Origin: a virus
Direction: 5' to 3' (one strand)
Virus record (IMG/VR): IMGVR_UViG_3300023178_000140
Location: 1 to 35,658 of that record
Length of the DNA stretch: 35,658 bases
The notes beneath the pieces were generated by a model. The model did not search any database. It saw only the letters and a list, made by a program, of their open reading frames with translations, and had not been told where the DNA came from. The position numbers and the translations under genes were made by a program. Position 1 is the first letter of the stretch, and each line of letters opens with the position of its first letter. This document shows positions 29,464-35,658 of the stretch, piece after piece.

Positions 29464-29513
29464 TGGGGTGGCTGAGGGGATTTGAACCCCCGACATCCGG
29501 TACCACAAACCAA
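29464..29513 (-). other. attP: attP core: 3' half of a tRNA-His
   Basis: Read on the minus strand, this gives an anticodon arm with loop TTGTGGT (anticodon GTG, His), a variable loop, T-arm with TTCAAAT loop, acceptor 3' strand CAGCCAC, discriminator C and CCA. No 5' half (D-arm, acceptor 5' strand) is present, so it is not a working tRNA. Integrated phages commonly restore the 3' end of a host tRNA gene; this phage should insert at the host tRNA-His gene. Confidence 0.85.
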
Positions 29514-29620
29514 TGACACCCCCATAAACCCTATGGTTTTGATAAATTTCTACACTACTTTATACATTATTCCTTTTTATACCTAAAAATATACCATCTA
29601 TACACTACTTTATACACTAC

Positions 29621-29815
29621 TTACATCTTTAAATATTTAACACATTGAGCCTCAATTAAAATATCTTGGCTCGGTTTTACATATAAAGATATATCTTTTG
29701 CCATTTCCTGACATTTATTTTTATTAAAAACTTCTTGTTCTATTTCGTATTTTTTTACATCTTCATTTGCTGGTTGAATAATAAAAAATACAATAATTAA
29801 AAATTTTTCCATCAT
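29621..29815 (-). CDS. Small protein with N-terminal signal-anchor, 64 aa
   Basis: Begins MMEKFLIIVFFIIQPANEDV, a hydrophobic segment, followed by a polar part with two cysteines (NKCQEMA, EAQCVKY), likely periplasmic. Its ATG overlaps the previous stop (TGATG-type). As last gene of the lysis cassette it may be a spanin-like or accessory lysis protein; not proven. Confidence 0.6.
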   Translation of the reverse strand: MMEKFLIIVFFIIQPANEDVKKYEIEQEVFNKNKCQEMAKDISLYVKPSQDILIEAQCVKYLKM

Positions 29816-29940
29816 ATTATTTGAACGGGAAATATTTGCATAATATCGTTCGTATTTAAATCAATTACTATTTCTGCAACGTGTAAAATTAATTGAATTA
29901 TTAATAAAGTAACAATTACTTTAAACTGCCATTGGTACAT
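29812..29940 (-). CDS. Single-pass membrane peptide, 42 aa
   Basis: Begins MYQWQFKVIVTLLIIQLILH, with one membrane span (VIVTLLIIQLILHVAEIVI), and ends in MQIFPVQII. Start overlaps the stop of the holin gene by one base, and the stop overlaps the next start. Probably a co-translated holin partner, antiholin or spanin part. Confidence 0.55.
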   Translation of the reverse strand: MYQWQFKVIVTLLIIQLILHVAEIVIDLNTNDIMQIFPVQII

Positions 29941-30311
29941 CATTTTCTAAATTGGGCGATTGATTTTAACCCAAACGAACCAGCTATTGATGCTAATATT
30001 CCATAGGTTAACCAATCAGGACAATCCTCTTTTAAAAATTTAAAACCATCAGCCATAAATGGTTGCAAGGGTGGAAAAAAACTAGCGAAGATAATACCAA
30101 TAAAACAAATTGTCCACGCCTCATCTTTCCAGCTACTATCTGATGCTTTCATAGCCATCTCGTTCCAGTTGCCGTCTTGTTCTATTTTTTTCTTTGTCGC
30201 TTGTAATTTTGTTAATTCTACTTCAGCTTTTAATTTTGCTTTTTCTTGTTTACCTTGTAGCCACGTACCCGCTAACTTGGTAACGCCTGAAATTATTGAT
30301 CCAAATAACAT
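29940..30311 (-). CDS. Holin, 3TM / GTA-holin-like, 123 aa
   Basis: N-terminal glycine-rich amphipathic stretch (MLFGSIISGVTKLAGTWLQG), charged helix (EKAKLKAEVELTKLQATKKKIEQ), then SSWKDEAWTICFIGIIFASFFPP and PDWLTYGILASIAGSFGLKSI. This is the layout of the 3TM holin family ('sWkDE......p....f.P.......gf..L...Pdw........va.sFG...'). It opens the inner membrane for the endolysin encoded just upstream. Confidence 0.85.
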   Translation of the reverse strand: MLFGSIISGVTKLAGTWLQGKQEKAKLKAEVELTKLQATKKKIEQDGNWNEMAMKASDSSWKDEAWTICFIGIIFASFFPPLQPFMADGFKFLKEDCPDWLTYGILASIAGSFGLKSIAQFRK

Positions 30312-30314
30312 AAT

Positions 30315-30701
30315 TTAATAACTCCATAAAATTGGTGATTCTGCTTCTCGCAAATCTACGTGAATAAATCGTCCATCATAATTACCTTTTTGATTTACAC
30401 CAATACCCATAAATCCAATATCTAAGGCAATTTTAATAATATCTAAAGCGTGTTTGTGATTAGCTAAAATATCACAAGCAATACCTTTTGTATGCATACC
30501 TGGTTTTGTCTTCCTGACTTCAACTGGGTGTGTTTCATCTCTAAATCCTGAAGAAATAACTAAAGGTCTGTCAATGGTCTTCCGCAAAAAATCCAGCTTT
30601 CGCATAAAACCATCTTGCATTAAATTATTACCCGTATGAGTGCAATTAAATTCTTCTTTTTTAAAATATTGTATTTCATCCCAATTTACTAAGTGCATCA
30701 T
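30315..30701 (-). CDS. Endolysin, M15-type peptidase, 128 aa
   Basis: Zinc peptidase motifs: SSGFRDETHP, then HTKGIACDI (His and Asp ligands) and FIHVDLR (third ligand). This is the M15 D,D-peptidase pattern that cleaves peptidoglycan cross-links. There is no signal peptide, so it needs the holin. It overlaps the PD-(D/E)XK gene by 26 bases. Confidence 0.9.
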   Translation of the reverse strand: MMHLVNWDEIQYFKKEEFNCTHTGNNLMQDGFMRKLDFLRKTIDRPLVISSGFRDETHPVEVRKTKPGMHTKGIACDILANHKHALDIIKIALDIGFMGIGVNQKGNYDGRFIHVDLREAESPILWSY

Positions 30702-31086
30702 TCAATGTCCTTTTCTCTAAATTTTTATCTGACAAATGAATTGAATATATCTGATGCGATATACCCGTTATTGTTTTTGTCGGTTTAAAATAAACTCGTG
30801 GATATTCTTCATTTAGCATTACAAAAGCTACAATGTCAGAATCACAACTTTCAGATAATTTTCTTAACGTTCCGTTTTTACCTTGCTTAGTAGAAAATTT
30901 ATAACCATTACGATTAGTAATTCCTCGTGTTGACGATTTAACTTCTATTCTAATTAACTTGTCATTTATAATGGCTAATATGTCAAAGCCATTTTGATTA
31001 ACGAGATTAGTCGCATATCCTAATCTTAATAATAAGTACGCTACATAATATTCAGCGGACTTACCCTGAAATTTATGATCTGCCAA
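30676..31086 (-). CDS. PD-(D/E)XK protein in the lysis cassette, 136 aa
   Basis: FQGKSAEYYVAYLLLRLGYATNLVNQNGFDILAIINDKLIRIEVKSST has Glu in helix 1, Asp of GFDIL and Glu-x-Lys in EVKSS: a PD-(D/E)XK nuclease core, like group-I-intron endonuclease or resolvase-type folds. The second half is beta-rich (DIVAFVMLNEEYPRVYFKPT). Its place between lysis genes is odd; it may be a homing-type or host-DNA nuclease. Confidence 0.75.
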   Translation of the reverse strand: MADHKFQGKSAEYYVAYLLLRLGYATNLVNQNGFDILAIINDKLIRIEVKSSTRGITNRNGYKFSTKQGKNGTLRKLSESCDSDIVAFVMLNEEYPRVYFKPTKTITGISHQIYSIHLSDKNLEKRTLNDALSKLG

Positions 31087-31270
31087 GAATCAATCCTAAG
31101 ATTGCCCCAAAGCTAGAACTAACGACTACAACAGCAGACATTATGCCCTTGCCTTTTGCTAATTGCAATTCTAAGGCACGAACTCGTGTACTAAGTGTCG
31201 TACATTCATTTTGTAAATTTTCAATCGCTTCTAAAAGCTGACCCGTTTCTCGTTCTGTAAGTTTTGTCAT
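31073..31270 (-). CDS. Coiled-coil plus membrane-anchor protein, 65 aa
   Basis: Begins MTKLTERETGQLLEAIENLQ, a coiled coil up to about residue 40, then a membrane span (IMSAVVVVSSSFGAILGLIL). The layout resembles XhlA-type lysis accessory proteins and spanins. It overlaps both neighbours in the lysis cassette. Confidence 0.72.
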   Translation of the reverse strand: MTKLTERETGQLLEAIENLQNECTTLSTRVRALELQLAKGKGIMSAVVVVSSSFGAILGLILGRS

Positions 31271-31743
31271 TTTTTAATAAATCCAAAATAAACTATGATT
31301 AATATTACAATAATGACGACAACAATTATTGACCCTTGTTCAATTTGTTTCATTATTTCGTTTCTACGTTTGATTCGCAGTATTCGTTCTTTTTTTATTC
31401 TTTCTCGTTCAGCTTTGATGCGGTCAGCTCGTATTTTTAAAATATTTTGCCACGTACCCCAACCAAATCTAAGGTCAATCATTGTCGCTATTTCCTGACG
31501 TTTTTCACTTGCTAATTTGGCATCAATAACTTCTTGAGCAACATTATTTATAGAAAATACGTTAGATGCTGAGTTACGTTTAAATCGGTCTTTTTGTACT
31601 TGATCATAACCATTAAGAAACTCATCAACGTGATGAGCAATTTCGCCAATATGTTGAGCCTTATCTAAGGTAGATGAAATTTTATCAAATGTTTCCTGAA
31701 CGATTTTAATACCAGCAATAGTGGCACTAAATATCTCCAACAT
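31267..31743 (-). CDS. Coiled-coil protein with C-terminal membrane anchor, 158 aa
   Basis: N-terminus MLEIFSATIAGIKIVQETFDKI is hydrophobic/helical. A long basic helix (LKIRADRIKAERERIKKERILRIKRRNEIMKQIEQG) is followed by a C-terminal membrane span (SIIVVVIIVILIIVYFGFI). From recall, similar proteins lie after tail-fibre genes in marine podoviruses; function unknown. Candidates are a lysis accessory or a minor virion protein. Confidence 0.72.
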   Translation of the reverse strand: MLEIFSATIAGIKIVQETFDKISSTLDKAQHIGEIAHHVDEFLNGYDQVQKDRFKRNSASNVFSINNVAQEVIDAKLASEKRQEIATMIDLRFGWGTWQNILKIRADRIKAERERIKKERILRIKRRNEIMKQIEQGSIIVVVIIVILIIVYFGFIKK

Positions 31744-31745
31744 AA

Positions 31746-32369
31746 CTATTCGCCATAAGAATCAGGAAAGTTATGTATAGGGGCTTTACCCGTTGGGTTA
31801 CCATCAGAATCAGTAGGTACAATAAACAAGGCTTTAAAGGCGGTCATATCACTAGCATCAGTAATAGCCGTTTCAATAGTATTACTAGCGGTTCTAACAC
31901 TTGCTCTATGTGTAGTCACTTCACTTGGAATAGCTTGAGTATTATCCTCAGCATTACGAACCACATACCAATCGGTTGGCTCTAATAAACTTTTTGCTGT
32001 GGCTTTAGTGTTTTCAATCCATATTGTTTTAAGCCCTTTTGTAACTAATTGGTTACCATCTGAATCTAAAACCGCATCGCCATTATCATCTACTTCGTTT
32101 ACATCATTTAAATTCTTTTCATTAGAACTAATAGTTTCCACAACTTGGTTATTATCAGCATCAAAACTATAACTAGCAGAACCCACAGTATTAAATTGAC
32201 TATCAGGTGAAGATGATTGCACTACGGGATATAAACCAATATTAGCTAAATCAGCTTTTGACCATAAACTAAATATACTGGCTGGATGTTGAACGCCCGT
32301 TGCTGGATCGTTCCACGCCCTCGCATTTACTATTTGGACAACTTGTCCAGCTTTTACATAAGCGTACAT
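31746..32369 (-). CDS. Tail-fibre assembly-like protein, 207 aa
   Basis: Begins MYAYVKAGQVVQIVNARAWN, followed by an acidic middle (DVNEVDDNGDAVLDSDGNQL). The C-terminus (TDWYVVRNAEDNTQAIPSEVTTHRASVRTASNTIETAI) has the 'P.dW...R..e....iP......R..vr.......' pattern of phage tail-fibre assembly or XkdW/DUF4376-like proteins. It follows the large fibre gene, separated by a terminator. GGAG lies before ATG 32369. Confidence 0.75.
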   Translation of the reverse strand: MYAYVKAGQVVQIVNARAWNDPATGVQHPASIFSLWSKADLANIGLYPVVQSSSPDSQFNTVGSASYSFDADNNQVVETISSNEKNLNDVNEVDDNGDAVLDSDGNQLVTKGLKTIWIENTKATAKSLLEPTDWYVVRNAEDNTQAIPSEVTTHRASVRTASNTIETAITDASDMTAFKALFIVPTDSDGNPTGKAPIHNFPDSYGE

Positions 32370-32414
32370 AAGTAACTCCTATTTTTGTTAATTGTTAATT
32401 TTGTTATAATTCTT

Positions 32415-32437
32415 AAAAAATTGGCTTGATTTAAGCC
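32415..32437 (-). terminator. Terminator after the large tail protein
   Basis: On the minus strand GGCTT-AAATC-AAGCC is followed by AATTTTTTAAG. It lies about 37 bases after the stop of the 794-residue protein and may lower expression of the downstream lysis genes. Confidence 0.7.
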
Positions 32438-32473
32438 TCGTCAGGCAAAACTTTTATGTCTTGAAATGTCAAA

Positions 32474-34858
32474 CTACCTAGCTGTTACGGGTGAAACTCC
32501 GTCACCAACAAACGGATGTTCAGCAAATGCCATATAGATATATGTGTTTCCAGATAAATTTTCTCCACCCAAAGTACATCTTAATTTAAATCCATTGCTT
32601 AAAAAGTCAAATATTTCACTAGTGCTAAAATTAGTTTCTACTGCGGTTGAACTTGGTGCTAATGCTCTATCTACTGGATTAAATGTATCTCTTGCAGAAT
32701 CAAAAAGATTCCAATGATAACTCCCACTTATATTTTTAATCATTACCCAAGCTGGTTTGAATCCTGTGTAAATAAACGTACCATCACTTGACCCATTTCC
32801 AGTATAGCTACCAATTTTACTAAAGCCATCAACAGAGTGCCAAACATATCCTATAAATGGGTCACCACTCTTATTAGATGAATTTCCTGTTCCTACTGAA
32901 AAAACACTAGAAGTTGGTGCAGTATTATTCCAAGTTATTGATGTTGTTGCTAAAGCATCAGTTCCATTTAAAAATAAATGCTTTGTCCAACCACTAGGTG
33001 TATTTCCTACTAACCAATCTTGAACTCCAACTAATCGTTTTAAAATTATAAATTCAGGTGCTGACGATAATCCGTGTCCAATCGTTCCAGCACTACCAGT
33101 TCCAGTATATTGCACGATAGAAAATCCAGCAGTTGTATTAGCTTGAACAGTTGAGGTAATTGAACCATCAGTATTTGAACTAGTGCTTCCTGAATTTGCC
33201 ACCCAGTTCCAGCTCACATACGATTCACCACTTGTATTAATTGACACATCATCTTCAATTTGTTGTCCACCAGCTAAAAACTTTTGTAGTCCATCTGTAA
33301 CTGTGGTTTCATTAGTTGTTGCATTAGATGCTAAGACTAATTGTTTACCTCGTGAACTATCGTATAATTGATGATTGTCAGTAGAATCTCTATTCTTCGT
33401 CCACACTAATCCACTAACACCTTTAACTGTTTCTGGCAAGTTGTCCTGTTGCAAAGCCACAAAGCCAGTTGGTGGGGTGTAGGTGAAAGATTTTTGACCA
33501 GTATTTAAAGTAAATTTTGCACCACTAACATAATAACTTATTCCTAAATAAACCAATTTATTTGGTGTATAACCAGTAAATACTGGATTAGTACCATTAG
33601 CTGGATCGCCACTATGTGTCCAAGTGTTATTTACTGCAATAAAATATGCACCTTTATCTGCATCATAACAAACACCAATTACATCACCATTAGATACACT
33701 AGTAGATTGACCTGTGTCATAATTACTTCCACCATAATAAACATAATCGTTAAAACCCGGATAAATTTGCACAGAATAACTATCAGCATTATCTCCTATA
33801 TATGTGTTTTTTGCATTTGCATAACCATCTAAAGTAGTTACTCCTAACATAAAATAAGTTGAAACAACATCTGCGGTTAACTCAAAATAATACTTACCAC
33901 TTTGTATTGGCATACCTATAAAAGCGGACTCCCAATTATTAGATAGTGTTTGAGTCGCAACAAGATTTCCTTCACTTAATCCTATTGAGCCTGAAAAATT
34001 AGGGTCAAATGTCGCATGATTCTGGGTAGGACTATCCGTAGTCTGGTCTGTACTAGCTAAATTTGTAGCTGTGAAATCATTCGTATTTCCACTCGTGTCA
34101 TCTCCAAGTGCTGAACTATCACCAAATTCTAATCTAAAACCATTCGTACCATAAGTGATACCACTTAATGTTTTGGGTATCCATCTGCCAGTTGAGGTGT
34201 CGGTCAAACCAAAAGATGCTGGTGTTAGTGCTTGTCCGTCCACAAGGTTTATTTCAGCCATATATCCAGACCAATGTTTAGTTGTATTATTAATTCTTGC
34301 ACCTATCACACAAGTATCAGATGTATTATTAAAAGCCGTATCAAAATTTTGAGTAATATTACTTCTATTATCAACATCAAAAGTAGTAATTTCATCACCA
34401 TCAACATAGAGTTTTACTCTATCACTTGCTGTTCCTTGAGTTGTATCTATTGCCATTACAAAATGATACCATTTTGAAGTATCTTCAAATGTCCTTGTGG
34501 TTTGTAAAATATAATCTGAATATCTTGAAATACTTACTGTATTATCTGTTAAAAATTGCATTTCCCACATTGACTCATTATCAGTTGAAGAACCATCATA
34601 ACAAGATATAAAATGGTTTTCTGTGCCTAAGATACCTCTTTTAATCCATACACTATATGTTAATGTTCTTCTATTTCCATCTGAACTTGGTAATCTTGAT
34701 AACTTTGGATTATCTCCACGATTAAATATAACACTATTATCTATTGTCCCATTATCTGTAAAAGGTACGAACTTACCGACACGTTGCCCACCTCCGTTGC
34801 CTTCGTAGATTATTGGAAAGAAATATTCTTCGCCATTTGGTATTGTTGGTGTTGCCAT
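32474..34858 (-). CDS. Large LamG/SPRY tail fibre protein, 794 aa
   Basis: About residues 50-220 form a LamG-like jelly roll (LTYSVWIKRG ... WYHFVMAIDTTQ ... RVKLYVDGDEIT ... YMAEINLVDGQAL). The bridge WIPKTLSGITYGTNGFRLEFGDSS follows. About 300-460 is SPRY-like (SGKYYFELTADVV ... NGDVIGVCYDADKGAYFIAVNN). The C-terminal 330 residues (VSGLVWTKNRDSTDNHQLYDSSRGK ... YMAFAEHPFVGDGVSPVTAR) match a repeated phage tail domain of the DUF7483 kind, from memory. It is probably a receptor-binding fibre. Start ATG lies one base from the previous stop. Confidence 0.85.
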   Translation of the reverse strand: MATPTIPNGEEYFFPIIYEGNGGGQRVGKFVPFTDNGTIDNSVIFNRGDNPKLSRLPSSDGNRRTLTYSVWIKRGILGTENHFISCYDGSSTDNESMWEMQFLTDNTVSISRYSDYILQTTRTFEDTSKWYHFVMAIDTTQGTASDRVKLYVDGDEITTFDVDNRSNITQNFDTAFNNTSDTCVIGARINNTTKHWSGYMAEINLVDGQALTPASFGLTDTSTGRWIPKTLSGITYGTNGFRLEFGDSSALGDDTSGNTNDFTATNLASTDQTTDSPTQNHATFDPNFSGSIGLSEGNLVATQTLSNNWESAFIGMPIQSGKYYFELTADVVSTYFMLGVTTLDGYANAKNTYIGDNADSYSVQIYPGFNDYVYYGGSNYDTGQSTSVSNGDVIGVCYDADKGAYFIAVNNTWTHSGDPANGTNPVFTGYTPNKLVYLGISYYVSGAKFTLNTGQKSFTYTPPTGFVALQQDNLPETVKGVSGLVWTKNRDSTDNHQLYDSSRGKQLVLASNATTNETTVTDGLQKFLAGGQQIEDDVSINTSGESYVSWNWVANSGSTSSNTDGSITSTVQANTTAGFSIVQYTGTGSAGTIGHGLSSAPEFIILKRLVGVQDWLVGNTPSGWTKHLFLNGTDALATTSITWNNTAPTSSVFSVGTGNSSNKSGDPFIGYVWHSVDGFSKIGSYTGNGSSDGTFIYTGFKPAWVMIKNISGSYHWNLFDSARDTFNPVDRALAPSSTAVETNFSTSEIFDFLSNGFKLRCTLGGENLSGNTYIYMAFAEHPFVGDGVSPVTAR

Positions 34859-34859
34859 A

Positions 34860-35658
34860 TTAACTCCCTAAATTCTTTGTGCAAAGTGCCAAGTACCCAC
34901 TTGGAACACTATATTTAAAATTACCTATTCCATTACCATCACTATTACCACCAGCAGTTACATTGCCAGCAAAAGTTCCATCTTGTCCAAAATTACAAGT
35001 TGTAGTTGAGCCAGTATTTGAAGTTCCAAGCATAGGAAGAATAAATTGTTCATTAATATATGAAAAATCAAAAGCATTATTGCCTGCTTCAACATCTGAA
35101 ATATTTATAGTGCTTTCACTTGCTGAATTACCTGAATACCATTGGCCATTTTTTGACCACCACATCTTTTGATTATCAACATCAAATGCTATTCCAATAA
35201 TATCACTGCTTGTATAAGTTGGAAGTCCCTCAAAAGATGTGGAAGCAGGTGTTGGGTTAGATATATATATGTCTCCTGCACTTGCATTACATCCAACACC
35301 TTCTGGTTGCCCAATCCAACTTGTAAAATTTGTTGTTTGATTTGAACATATACCTAAATAGGCACTTCCTACAGTATTAACATATACTTCAAAATACCAT
35401 TTACCACTTGATGCACCCATCGTTGCTGAAGTGCTTTCATTTGCAGATATTACAGATTTTAAATTTCCTTCACTATAAGTAACAGTTGAAGGTATTAAAG
35501 AATTTATAACTGCAAAATTATTCGTAGGACTTTCACCTACCATTTGGTCATGTGAGGCAAGTCCACTTGTCGTGAAATCATTACCATTTCCAGAACTATC
35601 GTTACCTAAGTCTGAAGAGTCTTCGCCCTTAATATAAAACCCATTAGTGCCAAATGTC
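34860..35658 (-). CDS. Tail protein, C-terminal part (open at the right edge)
   Basis: The frame is open to the right end of the window; ATG 35543 is internal, since homologous coding continues upstream of it. The domain SGKWYFEVYVNTVGSAYLGICSN ... SSDIIGIAFDVDNQKMWWSKNGQWY is SPRY-like, and the C-terminus FKYSVPSGYLALCTKNL is typical of marine-phage fibre modules. Through the terminal repeat it continues the protein that starts at 792 on the left. It lies one base from the 794-residue gene. Confidence 0.82.
   Translation of the reverse strand, partial: TFGTNGFYIKGEDSSDLGNDSSGNGNDFTTSGLASHDQMVGESPTNNFAVINSLIPSTVTYSEGNLKSVISANESTSATMGASSGKWYFEVYVNTVGSAYLGICSNQTTNFTSWIGQPEGVGCNASAGDIYISNPTPASTSFEGLPTYTSSDIIGIAFDVDNQKMWWSKNGQWYSGNSASESTINISDVEAGNNAFDFSYINEQFILPMLGTSNTGSTTTCNFGQDGTFAGNVTAGGNSDGNGIGNFKYSVPSGYLALCTKNLGS
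35484..35658. repeat. Imperfect terminal direct repeat, right copy
   Basis: Matches bases 1-175 with five substitutions, all in the last 50 bases. In this copy the tail-protein codon at the nonsynonymous site reads Phe where the left copy reads Cys. Confidence 0.85.

Larger units (their letters stand above)
29242..29620. repeat. Arm-type repeats flanking attP
   Basis: Copies of TATACACTAC or its inverse GTAGTGTATA lie on both sides of the tRNA-like core: 29242-29250 (partial), 29338-29349 (variant), 29384-29396, 29550-29558 (partial), 29598-29608 and 29609-29620. They fit integrase arm-binding sites. This is also the longest non-coding stretch of the window. Confidence 0.6.

Noticed and set aside
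29464-29513. A functional tRNA gene
   Set aside because: Only the anticodon arm, T-arm and acceptor 3' strand exist; D-arm and 5' acceptor strand are absent, as expected for attP.
29581-29600. A further operator at TATACCATCTATA
   Set aside because: Only a weak half-site with no promoter or matching arm; it lies among the arm-type repeats and may be chance.
33614-34611. Several plus-strand frames opposite the large fibre gene
   Set aside because: They are Ile/Thr/Ser-rich shadows of the LamG/SPRY gene without start signals.

Overview
The window looks like an essentially complete genome of a temperate, short-tailed (podovirus-type), dsDNA phage of an AT-rich marine bacterium. GC is roughly one third by eye. 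Gene content, the many tiny basic proteins and LamG/SPRY tail proteins resemble uncultured marine phages, including pelagiphage-like viruses. A SAR11-like alphaproteobacterial host is an inference from style and base composition, not shown by the sequence. The first 175 bases recur at the right end (35484-35658) with five mismatches, in the same reading frame. Joining the ends restores one tail gene, so the molecule is best read as a circular or circularly permuted genome cut inside that gene.

Layout. (1) Late leftward unit: a strong TTGACA/TACTAT promoter near 18.2 kb reads left through small and large terminase, a run of very small basic proteins, portal, scaffold, capsid, head-tail adaptor, P22 gp10-like tail hub, internal/ejection-type proteins and tail fibre (18.1 kb to 1). 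It continues across the junction into more tail proteins and a lysis cassette (35.6 to 29.6 kb: spanin-like coil, PD-(D/E)XK protein, M15 endolysin, 3TM holin, two tiny membrane proteins). A strong terminator closes it at 29.4 kb. (2) Early leftward unit, 24.4 to 18.8 kb: Cro-like protein, Holliday-junction-resolvase-like nuclease, C5 cytosine methyltransferase, QxK-type nuclease-like protein, PP-loop (PAPS-reductase-like) protein, an O-like replication initiator with internal iterons, a radical SAM protein and a DUF6456-like protein. (3) Rightward unit, 24.5 to 27.8 kb: CI/S24-type repressor, RecB/Cas4-like exonuclease, ERF annealing protein, SSB and three small genes. (4) Integration module, 27.9 to 29.5 kb: tyrosine integrase, a 62-residue companion gene, and an attP core that matches the 3' half of a tRNA-His gene. 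(5) A short rightward pair at 18.3-18.8 kb: a membrane peptide and a DUF3310 protein.

Regulation ties these together. Variants of one palindrome (core TACC-N6/7/8-GGTA; best copy TATACCATTTAAATGGTATA) or its half-sites lie in the cI/cro intergenic region and at the promoters of the exonuclease operon, the integrase operon, the late operon and the 18.3 kb pair. This fits one repressor silencing nearly every promoter in the lysogen. The least explained features are a 190-codon open second frame inside the methyltransferase gene with methyltransferase-like motifs, lambda-like iterons inside the replication gene, the early-operon set of putative modification enzymes, and competing G/C hairpins between the two terminase genes.
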